DNA of 64,000 nt from Ctenosaura bakeri (GCA_948474755.1 CAOLHI010000078.1:558001-622000); one strand, 5' to 3'; positions 9,786 to 23,768 are shown, numbered from the stretch's first letter. The notes: generated by a model from the letters alone, not told the origin. Translations and numbers: made by a program.

Positions 9786-11947
9786 CTTCTGCAGCCAAAA
9801 GTGTCAGTTTGGAGAAGGTGACTGCTTCAGGTAACATGTGATATAGGGTAACCACAGCAGCATCTTGCTACTTGCATCTGTTGGACAGAGTTATCTGTGC
9901 CAATGCCACCCTCACAACATCTCCCTACTTAGCCTGCTGCCTTAGGGGTGGTGGGAAATGCTATCCTATTGCCAGTGTTGAATTAAGAAACAACTGCCAG
10001 TTGGCTTTTGCATCTGGACCAGAGAAGGGGTGACCTCTTGTCCTCTGCCTCAGGCAGTTTGGGAAACCCTTGATTATTACTTAGCTTGTTGGTAGAATCA
10101 ATCAATTTTCTGTTGTCCTTACTTTGTCTTAAATGTGATCAGTGTGAGTGACATTATGAAATTCTTGTTGAAATTTCCACACTTTGTGATTGCCAAATGA
10201 TAAATTTATCCTTCTATAGTAGTGAAGTGGGATTTTCATTAGTATTCTGTGTGGGCAAATTCATATTCCGTCAAACCATAAAGATTGCCATGAAGTAGAA
10301 TAAGAGATGAATTCATTAAGGTTTTTGGTATTTATGTGGTTTTTCTTATGGGTCATGATTTTAGAGAGTTGAAGTATAGTGAGCAATCTCCGATGATTTT
10401 GCCAGCCTCTTTTCCTGTTCGTAAAGGTTCTGTCCTAACTACAGAATTAGAAAGGCTGATATATACTTCTGGCCAAAGATTCAGTTCTATTGAACGTCAA
10501 TAAAATATAAAAAGCATATAATGATTCAAATGTACTGGAAGTTAATTAGGCTTTTAGCATGTTGTGCATGTCTGTTGTAACATGGGAATCCTGGCTCACA
10601 TTTTATAGTTAGTATTGAGGAAGGGCAAAGAGGTGTGTTATGGGTTGGTTCATCTGTTTTTGCATAAGGATAGGAGAACCTCAAGTGAATTAGGTGGACT
10701 AGAAAGCTGTGTGATTTTTTTCTAGCCAGAGCTGCTTGTTTTTCAGAGTACTATGCTGCTGGTAATAGCAAATCGTGGAAACATGCTTTTTAGCTGGAGC
10801 AAAGCCATTGTAGTGACTGAAAACATATGGATATTTGACTGATAGTATTGCTAATTTTCTGTGGTAGTTAAGCAACTCATTACACCTCTTTGCTGATATA
10901 AAGGTTGATTTTTTTTTTAAAAAAAACATCACCTGTACATCCCTAACTATACAGTATAATACTACATTAGTGTAAAGACTGAAATTAGAAAATTTAGCTT
11001 ATGTATTCTAACAGAGGCCATGCTAAAACAAACCCTGTACTGTTTCCTAGAAGTCACTAGCTTCTGGCTCTTGTTAACTATAAGCCGATCAAGCCAAATC
11101 CTAACTGCCTTAAGATGTTTGTGTCTTGCAGAATGCCAAGGAACATACAAGACAGAAAAATATATTGAAGCTGAATGGATGTGTGTACTAGATCTTCAAA
11201 GTGTCCTTTCAAGACCACATCCTCTTTGTCAGCTTACCCACAGAGCCAAATAACTTGTCTTGTTTAGTTTAGAAGTGTCATGTACTCTTGATTCTGGGGT
11301 CTGATTTTGACAACTTCATATGTTCATATTCCTTACATATTCATATTCATGGTACATATTCATTCATCCTTGAAGATTTGCTCCTCTTAATAGCTAACCT
11401 TGAATGTATAGCTAATAGCCTTTAGACTCATTAGATTTGAATTGTTTCCTCCATGACTGTTTCCCGACTTTAATTCTTGTCTTCCCAGTATCATGGCTTC
11501 TACTGATCCCTTCTGCATGTACAAGAAGTCTTCATTACCAGAAAAGTATTCTAATTAAAGCAGAATTTTATACTTGTTATTGGATTTTAGTTATTTATCA
11601 CCAGATTTCTCCTAAATGTGTCGTGTAGACTGTATATACTTGCTAAAGCTTAAAACTTAGTGTACTTAGATATTTTCTAATGTTCTAAGGCAGGTATACT
11701 TGCTAACAGTAAAACTTTGGTGGTCAAACTTTTTACACACTAATAGTAGTTCAATCCTTGCAGAAGTCACTGTTAATATGAACTGTTGATACGAGCAGTC
11801 AAGGAGACATGAATCCTGATTGTTTGAAGATAGTTGTGTTTTGGAGAACAGGTTGCTGATAGTGATCCATGTGTTCAGTTTGTGTCATTTGTTAGGGAGC
11901 AAGCACTGACTGTACTCTAAAGTAGAAAATCATTGAAGTTTATTTTC

Positions 11948-11968
11948 TCCCTCTCTCTCTCTCTCTGT
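11948..11968. repeat. (CT)n microsatellite
   Basis: Short tandem CT run. Confidence 0.8.
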
Positions 11969-13296
11969 CATTTTAGAGGTCTGTGTTATATTCTGCTCTT
12001 GGAATAACTTGGGAGCCCTCCATTTGACTTGGGTCTTGATTCTACCTGCTTCCTAGGCAGAACTTCTACCCTTCAGAAACAAATAATTGATGAGAACATA
12101 TGCCCTTTAAGCCCCCCACCTTATAATATGATATTTGAAGCAGGAATTAAAGTGGTGGTTGTTTAGCTCCCATTGCATTTTGAAGTATTTTAACAAAAAT
12201 TGACTGGGTATATTTTCTTGAAAACAGCATGAACTTGGTGCATATTTTTCGTATGGATGCCTTTTGTGTGATGTAAAAATAATTTCCATGTATCAAGAAT
12301 GTAACATGATTCCTAGAAAATTTTTTCAGAAGTAAGGCCTGCTGAGTTAAATAGGACTACCTCTCTAATAAGTTTACATAAGATTGTAGTTTTGGAAGCC
12401 TAACATAAATGGAAAGTGGGTTTTTTTTCCAGTTTGGTGTGGTTTGGAATTTTATTGAAGTGCATTTCCAATAATAATTATGCTGATATGTTTTGTGTAA
12501 TTCGTAGGCTGTTTTGACAGTCTGACTTAAATGATTTGTAGCGCTCAAACATTTTAGACTAGCGTCTTATTGGTGACATAAACTGGTATAAACCTAGGTT
12601 GCACCAGTGTATGTCCTTTGATGGGCTTTGCAAAACAAGATATTCATTGCCTCCTTGCACAAAGCTCTCTTCTCTGATGCAATTGCAGTTCAGTAGTGTT
12701 GTGTGCAGCCCACAGCCAATTAATAGCTGGGAAATAGGGAGTCCCCCAGACACTACCTGGTTGCAGTTGAACAGCTGGGAAAATAAGAGCCGTTGCCATG
12801 CTAGACCTCCAGCACAATTCATACAGTGCAACATATGTAGTCTTGGAAAGTTTTTCCCTCTTTTTTTTAACACCTGTCCAAGTACTGCTGGAAGATGCCC
12901 TGCTGCATTGCCCATCATTTGCCAACCAATTGGCCAAGGGAATGCACCCTCGTGTCAAGCAGTGCTACCCACCTGAGAAACTGGGATCCTAGCCCAGTAA
13001 TGTTAGCAGAGCTTGCACTCTGCTAAATAACTTTTGGATCTTGGCCATAATACCTAAATAAATAGCATTGAATAATATGCTACTGTTTGTATCCGGTCTC
13101 CTTTGTTTAACTTACTGGCATTTGTGGCTAAATTCCATGGCCCTCTGTGTAAATGAATATTCTGAAAATATATAAAGAATGCCTTTCTGTAGTATTTCAA
13201 TTATCTGACAGTATTTTACAATTTTAGAGGAAGATGTGTATAAGACACTGGAAAGATGACTGGTACACTTTATTTTTTAGTCTCCATTGTTATATA

Positions 13297-13682
13297 CAGT
13301 CATCCCTCCACATTCGCTAGGGTTAGGGGCACAGGACCCCTGTGAAAATGAAAAACTGTGAATAACTCTAGGCTCTCCCAAACCATATTTAATACAGAAA
13401 AAAAAGTATGATCACCATATTCAACTCACTGTGAATTCCTTTGAGACATCACTGTTCCTTCATAAGGCAGAAGTGAGTGGCTGGTGAGGCCTACTCCCAT
13501 CTCTACTGCTGTCCCACACCATTTTTAATAGGGACTTACTAGTCTTGTTTGCAGTTTCTCAATCTCACAAGGCTTGCAGTCTCTAGTAAAAATGGCATAG
13601 GGTAGCAGCAGAGCTGACAGCAGATAATCCGTGAATAATCAAATTCGCAAAAGTGAAACCCACAAATATGGCAGGCTAACTG
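13297..13682. mobile_element. Tigger-like (mariner superfamily) nonautonomous element
   Basis: The left end CAGTCATCCCTCCACATTCG is mirrored at the right by a segment ending GGCTAACTG, and both ends abut TA. Inner inverted phrases include GTGAAAATGAAAAACTGTGA and its counterpart AATTCGCAAAAGTGAAACCC. The CAGT-CCCTCCACATTCG terminus resembles Tigger/pogo-type TIRs. No transposase frame is visible. Related copies lie at 14930, 44873 and 60213. Confidence 0.7.
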
Positions 13683-13940
13683 TACTAGCTTCAGTGGGGG
13701 GAAAAGTAGATTTCTGATAACCTAGTGTTAAAAAGTCTGGGTCTAGCACAGAGATCAAATAAGTGATTAAAATGTGCTACATTAGCTCACCCTATCTAGT
13801 AATATAGGCTATTATTTCCAGTGTTAACAGACATAATGTATGATTGAACAGATGGTAGCATAAATAGTTCATCACTTCTGAAGCATTAAGATGTTACCAT
13901 TTGTTTTGCTGTCTGTGTTATTTTGCTGTGGTAGGTAGTT

Positions 13941-14120
13941 GGGTTATTGTGTGCCGTGAAGTTGTTTCCAGCTTTCAGCAAACCTACGGCAAACCTGTCA
14001 TGGAATTTTCAGGGGCTGAGAGTATGTGACATGCTCAAGGTTACCTGGTGGGTTTCTGTGTCCAAGCAGGGAATCAAACCCTGATCTCCAGTGCTCAAAC
14101 CACTACACAGCGTTGGTTTC
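13941..14120 (-). repeat. tRNA-head SINE with RTE-type tail
   Basis: Read on the minus strand, the head contains a pol III A box and B box around ...GTGGTTTGAGCACTGGAGAT and GGGTTTGATTCCC, as in a tRNA-derived SINE. The body continues CCAGGTAACC...AGCATGTC, and the tail is the shared ...ACTTC(A)CGGCACACAA type, here at the low-coordinate end. It is the same family as nine other copies in the window. Confidence 0.75.
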
Positions 14121-14929
14121 TTCAAAGCAATTCATCATGTTGACTTACTCTCCAAATTCACTGTCCTGTCCGTGTTTGTTTCCTAAGGCACGATTTGGGG
14201 CAGTGATGGCTTAAAGGGAAGTGGGATGTTTTGATCAGAAGGTTATTTGAATGTACAAGGTATGTGATATTTTCTCTGCACTAACTTGCTAAGATCTCCT
14301 TGCCAGCACTGTGTTCTCACGTAATGATATGCAGGATTCCTGGCTTAATATGAATGAAATGTGCTAGTACACACAGCGCATTCACTACTACTATGTTCCC
14401 CCACTCATGCAAGCAGGTAAACATATTGGGTGTTTGAATGTTGCTTCTGAATACGGAAACCTGGTTTGTTTTTCCAAATGAATCAGGTTTCCTAAGCTGA
14501 TGGCTAGCATCTCCTTACTGTCCCCCTCAATTCTTGCACTGCAGTAGTTTTGCGAAGGGATAGTTTGTCCTGGCTTTGCAAACTCTCGGATAACATGAAG
14601 GGGTTTGAAATTTCCTTCTCAATGTTACATGTTTTATTGGACAGAGTGGAGATAGTAGGCCTCTTCTAACAAGCATTCTGTCTTGGTATCATTGATGGTA
14701 CAATTAGGATGGAAGTTGGATATAGCTAAAAGACCACAAATAAGTAAGTTAGGATGGTTAATACCATAAAGAGGATGGATGCAAGCTATCCCTTGCATAT
14801 TAGTCTCTTAGGAATTGATACTCTGGGCAGCACTGCTTGCATGAACAGTGTAATTTTATTTCTTAGGACCTTTCCTTTTTCATAGTTAAGTGATACATTC
14901 AAACACAAACAGTTCTTAATATTTGTATA

Positions 14930-15414
14930 TACATTTGGCCCTCCACATTAACGGGGATTTGGATGCAGAACCACCAGGAAAGTGCAAAAATTGCTAAGAT
15001 TTATAGGCCTCCCAAACCATATTTAACACACACACAAAAAGTATGGCATGGTCAGTGGATTCAGGCCATTGCCGATTTAAATGTACAGTGCTGTACACAA
15101 TACAGTTGAATTAATGGTGGAGAGCACACCAACCACCTGGTTCTGTTTTCAAGGTGGCAGGGTTCCTTTGCAAAGCCGAAGGAGGCAGTTGGCAGGCTTG
15201 CTGATACCTCCATTACTGTTCTACTCCTCACATTTATAGTGCCTCATGATATTTCTCGGTCTTGCAAGGCTTTCAGAGAGCTTGCAAATACAAGGAGATA
15301 TTGGTAAGTCTCTGTTATTAAAATAACATTGGGCAGAAGTAGAAGTGTTAGCAAATAATCTGCAAACAATCAAATTCATGAACATTAAACCCATGAATGT
15401 GGAGGGAAGACTGT
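14930..15414. mobile_element. Tigger-like element, second copy
   Basis: Ends ATTTGGCCCTCCACATTAAC and CCCATGAATGTGGAGGGAAG are inverted, and the interior shares GCCTCCCAAACCATATTTAA with the 13297 copy. Only about 1.2 kb separates the two. Confidence 0.65.
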
Positions 15415-15492
15415 AGTTCTTGTGTACCTTTCTCTGAATAAGGCACCTTTTTCTGTTAAAGCTTGTATTTACTTTGATGATAATCTGTTAGA

Positions 15493-15604
15493 ACACTGGT
15501 TCCGAAACTTTGGTCCTACAGCTGTTCTGGATTTCAAATCCCAGAAGCTCCAGCCAGCGGTTAGGAATTCTGGGAGATGAAGACCAAAGTTTGGGAAACA
15601 GTGT
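15493..15604. mobile_element. Short hAT-type MITE
   Basis: ACACTGGTTCCGAAACTTTG at 15493 is inverted at 15582-15604 (GACCAAAGTTTGGGAAACAG). The interior phrase CAAATCCCAGAAGCTCCAGC is typical of abundant reptile hAT MITEs. Target duplication not readable. Confidence 0.65.
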
Positions 15605-16559
15605 GTGAGAAGCAGCATGCTGCTTTTGAGCAGGGCTGAAGGCAGTTTCAGGAGAGCTAGAGCAACTATAACCCCTTGCCCCTCCATTTCTTTTGTTACC
15701 TGCTGGCCAGTGTGCTGTGCTAGAGGTCTGAGTTGGCTGCTTTTAGAAGTTTGGAATTTGTAGAAGGGCTACAAGTTGCCAATCTCTGATCATGATTGCT
15801 GTAGATACCCTGTTCACCCCCTTACCTTGATACTGTGAAGGGGTTATTATCCTTCCTGTCCGCTGTTCTTGGATTATAAACGGCCCAGAATAATTCAGTA
15901 ATTCAATACTAATTCAGTAGCACATAATTTGTTAATGTATAATATATACACTATATTGTAGCCTTACAGGGATTACTTTGCAATTGGTATTACATATGGG
16001 TTAATTGCTTAGTTACTGAGGGATATTCATGATATACTATATTATCTTCGGGACCACCATTATTTTTGTTTTCATTAATACAACATTTCTGTCCAAAAGT
16101 GCAATATTATGATTGTAGAGAGATGCTGAAATACCTAGTAGTGACCAGCTTGTTTTGTGTTGCTGAAATCATTGATCAGCCTGATATAGATAGGAATTTT
16201 ACTTTTTGAACTGGCTTGCTTTACATTTTTGCTTTACAAACATTAAAAATACAGCATTTTTAATCCTTGGATTCTTACAGCTGAAGGGTGAAATGGGAGT
16301 TCCTCACTTTTAAGAGTTGCTTATTTTCAAACAGAACAGCCTTTAGCCTAGATTTGTAATGTAAACAAGAACATTCTCAGTTTAGCACATTGCACTACCT
16401 GCAGATCTTAATGTTGTCTTAGCACATACCTATATTATTCAGGACAGTTTAAGCCCAAGCTGGTAAATTAACACTGCTGTCCATATGTATCTGAATGTGA
16501 ACCCAATCAAGTTCAATAGGATTTATGTTCATATAGGCAATGATAGGATTACTGTTATG

Positions 16560-16790
16560 AGAGCCCGCACAGTGCAGTGGTTTGAGTGTCAAACTGTGAC
16601 TCTGGGAGACAAGGGTTGGAATTCTCACTCAGCCACGGAAACTTGCTGAGTGAACTTGGACAAATCATGCTCTCTCAGCCTTAGAGGAGGGCAATGGCCA
16701 TGCATCTCTGACAAATCTTTTCAAGAAAATCCTATGATAGGTTCACCTTAGGGTTGCCATAAGTCATAAACAATTAGAAGGCACAAAGCA
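16560..16790 (+). repeat. tRNA-head SINE with RTE-type tail
   Basis: The head GCACAGTGCAGTGGTTTGAG and a B-box-like GGGTTGGAATTCTC give pol III promoter spacing. The body contains CAGCCACGGAAACTTGCTGA, and the tail runs GGGTTGCCATAAGTCATAAA then AGAAGGCACAAAGCA. Confidence 0.8.
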
Positions 16791-18361
16791 AAAGCAGAAA
16801 GTATTGTTGTTAGTATACATGGTTGGGAAAGCAGGGCAGCTTAGATTACATAAACTGATGCAAGGGCAAAACCCTGTGAAACGTCATTTGGATCTTTCTG
16901 TATCTCACCAGGATATATTGTTGAACCCATGGATCTGTTATCCATTTTCCTTTTTAGCAAAAGTACTACATTCAACTCAGTTTCAAACTTTGAATACTTA
17001 TGAATCTTGTTATCAAGTGCAATCAGTTATTTCCCAAGTGTTGAAGCACTTAAGCAGTAGACCTCTGACCTCAGTTCAGCAAATTTAATGTGAATACAAC
17101 CTTGGGTTCTTCATCATTAGGCTTTTTTAAATAGTTTCAGTCTGCAGAATCTGTACTTTTGAAGAGTAGAACTCTCAACCCAAACCGGAATTGCATTCTT
17201 TGAAAAATCTGGATCATTTTACCTATTTGGTTATGAACATTATAGGATTTCTACCATGGTTGCTAGCAAGCTACAGAAATTGGTTGTACCTTCCAACTTA
17301 CGTAGCTTTGCTCAGATATGTGAAAGACTTCAGAAAGGATACTAGGTTATGTGCAAACATTCAGACAAAACAAGCTGTTAAAAAGGAGAGAGGTTGCTTT
17401 TAAGCTGGAAATGTGTTCTGAATTATTTCTATCAAGTGAAATAAACTTTGAAGACTCAAATTTGATGGCCTTAATAACTGCAACAATATATATTCAGGTT
17501 TCTAAGCAATTTTGTCATTGTTCTATGTCTGTCTTTGCTGTCATACCTGCTTAGTGTGATGTTGAAACAAGATTGAAAACAAAAAATTATTGATCTCTTA
17601 ATGGGTACTAGTTTTTGCTTCTGAAGCTAGTGCCTTTCATATTCTGAAGTCTTTTGATCTTGTGTGGAATTTTTAAATTTGATTTACATAATTATATTAA
17701 AAAATAAATTGCTACTGCATACTGTTACATCCTAACTGGTTCCACACATGTTCAGTTGAACATCATGTGCCTATTGAAGCTAACTGAGTTTGGATTCATC
17801 AAATAGTAAAGAAATATGCTAAATTAGAACTTACGTGATTTAGGGTGTGGTGGGCAAATGGTTGGTTAGTTCCTGTTGGTAGATCACTAGATGATTTTCA
17901 GTAGATCAGCAAGGCTCTTAATTATTTAATATTAATGACAGAATTGTTCTGTGACTTATATATTAGACTGTCAGAATCTGATCTGAAGTAACTTTAAATC
18001 TGTACATAAGGCCCTCCCAGTAATGGATTATAAGGTGCAGTAGATAACAGAATCCTTTTCCTGTGCCACCATTTTTTTTTCTTGGCTTCAACCTTCTCCG
18101 AACCCTCTGTTTTGTGTCTGGCTCCAGCTGATGAGTTTAGGTGTATATTGTGTTTATTTTTCTGTGACTGTTGGAAGGAAAATGAGTCAATTTCATATGC
18201 TACATCATGATACTTAGCTCCTCAGCCACCTGGATCTCTTTGCTCATTCTATGGGGACAGAAGACAGTCAACCAGCACCTATTACGAAAAAATGCAGCAG
18301 TATTACCAGGATCAAAGTTCTCCATTTGGACTCACGTGTACTATAACATGAGAGCGTATTT

Positions 18362-18850
18362 AGGCGGGTCTCTGTTTATTTATATCACACCTTTTTCTGA
18401 ATTTGGGACTCAAGGCAACTTATAACACATTTTTAAAAAATATAGTTAAAAATTCATAAAATCTAAAAGATAAGAAACAAACCATTAAAAAAAAATAAAA
18501 GCACCAAAAAAAAAAAAAAACCCCCCATAGAAAATCCAGCACCTTGCTGAGGTGGGGCCAGCCTTCTGTAACAAGTCTTCAAAGACCTGTAGAAATAGAA
18601 TGGTCTTCAGCTGTCTATAGAAAGAGAGAAGGAAGGATGCCAGTCTAACCTCTCTGGGAAGATCAGATTCCAGCGCCTAGGAACAGGCAGACGAAGGTCT
18701 TCTCCTGTGTTCCCACCAAATGTACCTGTGGATATAGTGAGACATAGAGAAGGGCCTCCAGCTGATCTCAAAGCATGGGCAAGTACATAAGGGAGAATAT
18801 GATCAATACATAGAAAGTGCTGAATGAGTTACTGGTGGGAGAAGTAGTTT
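18362..18850 (-). mobile_element. L2-type LINE 3' fragment
   Basis: On the minus strand the low-coordinate end reads AAGTTGCCTTGAGTCCCAAA and GTGATATAAATAAAC, the characteristic 3' terminus of reptile L2 elements. The upstream part contains decayed coding sequence. An A/C-rich tract at 18487-18528 interrupts it. Confidence 0.6.
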
Positions 18851-20459
18851 TGCTTATTTGATAGAGAATTTACTCTTTTATAAGACTGGTACAGAGTTCT
18901 TGAATTATGTTTCTGATTGTCCATTTAAATGTGCAGGTTATTATCACAACCTGCCTTATATCCAGAAATAGAACCGGAAGCCTGAACAATGAATGTATGG
19001 GTGCTGTGACAAGTTGAGCCTCTGTTGTAGGGCTTGTTTCAAATACTGTTTGAAACCGTATTTTCCGGTTATAAGAGTGTTATGGTGAGAGCCTTGGATT
19101 TTTACTTTGTTTTTCTCCTTTACACATTGGATATTGACATTTCCTTTTTTTGAATGAGCCATAAAATTCTTCATTATGTTTGAACACTTGGATCTAATTA
19201 ATTCTAACTGTGGTTAACCTGATTTAATTTAGTCAGATTGTAGTTTTATCTTGGCTTGTATGTACCCATTCTCCGTAGTACTGCGTGTCTTCTTAGCATT
19301 TGAGTTTACACTTTGCATGGCTTATGGAAAACCACATTTCTGAAGTGACACATTAAATACTTCCCCCCTCCCCACTCTAACAGATAGATGACTTAATATG
19401 TGGCACAGGGCTGCAGATATCTCTAAAATGCCTCTTTTAAAAATTTGTAGGGGATGAACTCTCTCAGCTCTAGTAATATACTGCTTTAACAGCAAAGTAT
19501 ATGTTCTTATTACTGAACAGAACAGTTTTGTCTTGAGATGTGACCTGCAACCATGCCAGACAGTTTTTGTATTTAACCCCTTTCTGATAGCAACAGGTCA
19601 GTTTGCTTGTTACCTGCAGTGAGGCTATAAAAGTATTGAGATAATTACATATTTGAAATCGTGGAGGTTTGGGTGTTGATGAGGACAACAGTTGAAATAC
19701 TGATAAGTTATTGTGTATTAGAAATGCAAACATTTCAAATCTAATGTACATAAAATTTGCCTTTCACTCAGAACTAAGATTGTTTCTGATCCACCCTACA
19801 ATTGATACACACTTTTTTTCATGACTGCATGAACTGGCACCAACTAATGCAGTTGGCCTTGGGTTCATTTTGGAGAGTTCTGAGGTTCCAAGTACATATT
19901 TACTCTTATGATTAGAGCTGGGCTCTTTAACCTTGCCATAAGAATATAAACATAGGTGTGTTCTTTCTTCAGTTCTTTGGTTTAATTGTCACAAAAGATC
20001 TGAGCAAATAACTAAATAAGCATTATAGTTATTTAGTTAGAACTGTTAGCATGCATGGCTTTATAACATGCAGGAGGTCAGCTCTTTACCCCAAGAAACT
20101 TAGAAACTGCAACTTGGAACTGGCAAGACAACAGAAGAAGGGGAAGAAAATGAAAGCAAGAACAGATACATATATGATATAGTATGCATTTAACAGAGTA
20201 TATTTCAGCTGCATTTTTGTAATGTTTTATAATATCTCGCCATATGAGATGTTTCAAAAGCTTACATGAATAATATTATTTTGGTTGTCCTTAAAGGGTA
20301 TTTGTTAATTGAATACACATTTGAATTTTCTATGAACCAGAATTTTTGGATTGGTGTAAATCCCTTTTAAACTTCTGAAAAATTTGAAAAATGTAAAATA
20401 CAATAGTGATATAATAAAACAATGGCTAAAGAAGTAAAATGTAAAATCAGGACAAAACT

Positions 20460-21060
20460 GGCAGCAGAATAAAATATTTATATTATAAAACTAGACTAAA
20501 CTGAAATCACTAGCAGAGTAAAAGTTAAAAGTCCTAAAGTCACTCAATCCATTCTTAAAATACCTGGGAGAATAAGAAGGGTTCACCAGGTGCTCAAAAG
20601 TTCAAAATGTAGGTGCCAGGTCAGCCTTAGTGAGAAAGGATTCTACAGCTGAGTTGCCATAATTGAGAGGGCCTTCCATATGACTTTGCTCTTTTGAGGA
20701 GAGCACCCTCAAATATATTGGATGATCACTTTTGTACCTGGGCAGTTATGTATAGGAAGAGATAATCTATCCGTGAACTGTTCAGGGCTTTAAAGGTTAA
20801 AACCAGCACTTTGAATTGTGCTCAGAAACAGGCTGGTAGCAAGTACTGATTTTGAAGCATAGACATTACACAGTCATATTTCCTAGTCCAGTCAGTGATA
20901 TTGCTGCCATATTTTGGACCACTTGAAATCTCCATCGTGTTTTGAAATGCAGTTCTGTATGAAATGCATTACAGTAGTCCAAACTGGAGGTTACCAGAGC
21001 ATGCACTTGCAAATTTATCTCTATCCAGATAGAGTTGTAGTTAATATATCAACTTAAGTT
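20460..21060 (-). mobile_element. L2-type LINE, C-terminal RT fragment
   Basis: The minus-strand translation gives HALVTSSLDYCNAFHTELHF at the high-coordinate end, then the MAAISLTGLG-like and VLVLTFKAL segments further on. These correspond to the C-terminal part of L2 ORF2. Several stops and shifts are present. About 600 bp survive of an element normally over 3 kb. Confidence 0.7.
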
Positions 21061-21555
21061 GATAAAATACTTAGTCACTAAGACCTCCAGCGATAATGTT
21101 GAAACAGAGTACCACCAGATTACATCCTTTAAGAGAAGTGTAACCCCCTCCATTGGGTTAAACACCAGTTAACCAGACATATGGTTTATATATCATAATG
21201 CTGATTTATAAACTAATTAGCAGCCTGATTCAGCTGAAGATGTCATAAACTGGTTTAAAAAGACACAGAGTCGTGCTGGGGTAAACCATGTCACCCATGA
21301 TTTCTTCTTTCTCCTGTTTGCTGTTTCCAGTGAATTACATTATCTGTTGACTTCATACTAGGAGTACAGTATGAAGCCCTCTCTGGCAGGCAGTGCTTTT
21401 TAAAAAAAGATTTGGAGATATTAAATATTCATTAGTGGCAAGCATTGATTTTTTTTTAATATCTGGAGGTGTTAAATATTTATAAATACTTTCTAAACAA
21501 ACAGTCGACTCACTCAGGGAAGAAAACAATTTAATACAAGTGTTAATTCTAAGAA

Positions 21556-21748
21556 AACCAGCTTGGTGTAGTAGAGCATTGGACTATGACCCTGGAGAGC
21601 AGGGTTCAGTTCTCTGCTTGGCGATGGAAACCAGCTGGTTGATGTTCTGTGTGTCATACACACTCAGCCCCAGAAAGCCCTATGATAGGTTCTTTCCGCA
21701 GGATTACCGTAAGTTGGAAATGACTTGATGGCACACAACAACAATCAA
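21556..21748 (+). repeat. tRNA-head SINE with RTE-type tail
   Basis: The head CAGCTTGGTGTAGTAGAGCA and the B box in GGGTTCAGTTCTC are readable. The body has TTGGCGATGGAAACCAGCTG, and the tail GTTGGAAATGACTTGATGGC ends in an ACAACAACAA run. Confidence 0.85.
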
Positions 21749-22289
21749 TCCTAATGAAGAATGATAGTATGGAAAACTTCATCAGTCTTGTGCTACTCTG
21801 AACAAATACAGAATTAAACATTTTATATTATAGAATTCCATATAAAGCTAAACACTTGGTTATGTCTTAGGTTCTGTAATTGCAATGTATACATGAGTAA
21901 ACTATTTCTTAGTGAACCAGTTATTTTGAGCACATTAGGCAAAGAGATACTTTGTAGGTGTTTAAATCCACAGTTTCAGTGCTGGCTGGGGATTTTGCAC
22001 TGTGCCAAATAACCCCACCATAACCTACATTTTCAAAAGATTAAGAATTGATCTATTTCCTTGAAAACCTGTTGTTATATGTATAGCTGTCTATAAACTT
22101 CCATCTTTTGCTATCTTTTAAATGTAAGTTTTATTTTTGAATCTGATTCTAAAGCTTCTTATAGTTTAAGTTTTGTTAATGATTACAGATGCAATGTGTT
22201 TTTATCTTAGAATTTGTTTTGTTTTCCTGGCCTGCTGCTCATCTGGCACAGGAGACCAGAATTAATTTAGAGTAGCTAGATCTCCCTAT

Positions 22290-23598
22290 ACTAAGCTTTT
22301 ACTACTTTTGTGCCGGAGTTGCCTCACTGTGTCATTTGTGTTATCTTCACCTGGCTGAGCACTGACTTCCTTTCAGGAGAAGGCCAAAGCAAAGTAGATG
22401 TTGAATACTTCTCATTAATATTTTCCCATGTTCTCCACACAATGCTCCTACAATTTTCTTGTTCTTCCTCCAAACATAGTCGAGCTATCTGCCCCCATTA
22501 TTATTTTTGATCTCTCTATTAAACCTCAGTTTATTCAAAGCTTTAGTTTTTCTTACCCTCTTCTTACATGTCCTGCCTATTCCTTTGTTCATTTCTTTTG
22601 TGGTTTGACCTGTCTTCCATTTCCTGTACAAGTCCCTTTTAAATCTCAGCTCATCTGACAGTTCTTCATCCATCCATCCTGGTTTCTTTAGACATCTCTG
22701 ACTTTTCTTTGTTATTGGAATTGTTTGTAATTATGCCTTCAATATCTTATCTTTAAGAAGCTCCCAGTCACCATGAACACATTTGCTTTTGGACATTTAT
22801 GACCATGGGATCTTGTCCAGTATTTCTTCCAGCTTGCAGAAATGATCTTTCTTAAACTCCAGAGTGCATGTCCAACTACATTTGACTTCCCGTTTCTTCT
22901 GTATGGTAGATCCCAGGAAAATGTAGTTACTTTGCCCAAGGATCCTTCTGTTTCTTGACCTGTTCTTCCCTGTTGGTTAGGATCAGGTTGAAAATAGCCT
23001 GTCCTCTTGTTCCCTCCTCCATGTTGTGGACAATGAAATAGTTAAGAAGGCAAACACTTGCCAGAGTTCGTCCTCCAACAAATATAAGGCTGGTTGAAGA
23101 CTTCTTTTACTGCCAGTGCTAAGGTGGTTGAAGTCTTCCTTTTTGAATATTAGATCATCTATTTTAGGAAGGCACCCAAGTCTTTAGTCTATCTTGGGGA
23201 TCTATACCAAACCCCCACAATGATGTTACCGTTGTTACTCTCATCTTTATTTTTACCCAAAGATTCTCAAGCTATTACTGTGTTCCAGTCATGAATCTCA
23301 TCCCCACCCACCCAGGTTTCAGTAATGCCTATTAAATCATATCTGTCTTCCTATGTTTAAGAGTTCAAATGTGTCTTGTTTATTTCCCATGCTGTGTGCA
23401 TTAGTGCATACATACTTAAGAGCATAGGTCATTCTTTCCAGCTGTTTCCTTAATTTTTTTCTTCCTGTTGGTATATTCTTGAACTATCACCAAATTCCTC
23501 CTGCATTATTAAGGCTATTCTCAGTATATGTTCCCCTGTTTTCTGGAATATTATTCCCTTCCCCCATATAGTTGACACTTTTCCTGATCAGGTTTTCA
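22290..23598 (-). mobile_element. CR1-type LINE fragment (endonuclease end to RT linker)
   Basis: On the minus strand the open frame at 22673-22485 reads MDEELSDELRFKRDLYRKWK and continues with TRAC/KKRVRKTKALNKLRFNRE-like residues. That is the basic linker between endonuclease and reverse transcriptase in CR1. Upstream on the same strand, EEGTRGQAIFNLILTNREE (about 23015-22960) is the C-terminal endonuclease signature. Frameshifts and stops separate the pieces. The RT itself is absent. A tRNA-type SINE abuts the high-coordinate edge. Confidence 0.75.
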
Positions 23599-23768
23599 AT
23601 TGTTGTGTGCCCTAAAGTCTAAGGCCAACCTATCATGGGGTTTTCTGGGATTGAGAGTATGTAACACTCCCAGGGTCAACCAATTAGTTCCCACGGCCAG
23701 GGGAATTGAACTCTGGTCTCCAGTGTCGTAGTCCGGTGCGCAAACCATTACACTGTACTGGCTCTCCA
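23599..23768 (-). repeat. tRNA-head SINE with RTE-type tail
   Basis: Minus-strand copy: tail phrase TTGTTGTGTGCCCTAAAGTC at the low end, and at the high end the head as the inverse of CAGTACAGTGTAATGGTTTG with CACTGGAGACCAGAGTTCAA. It lies directly against the CR1 fragment. Confidence 0.8.
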
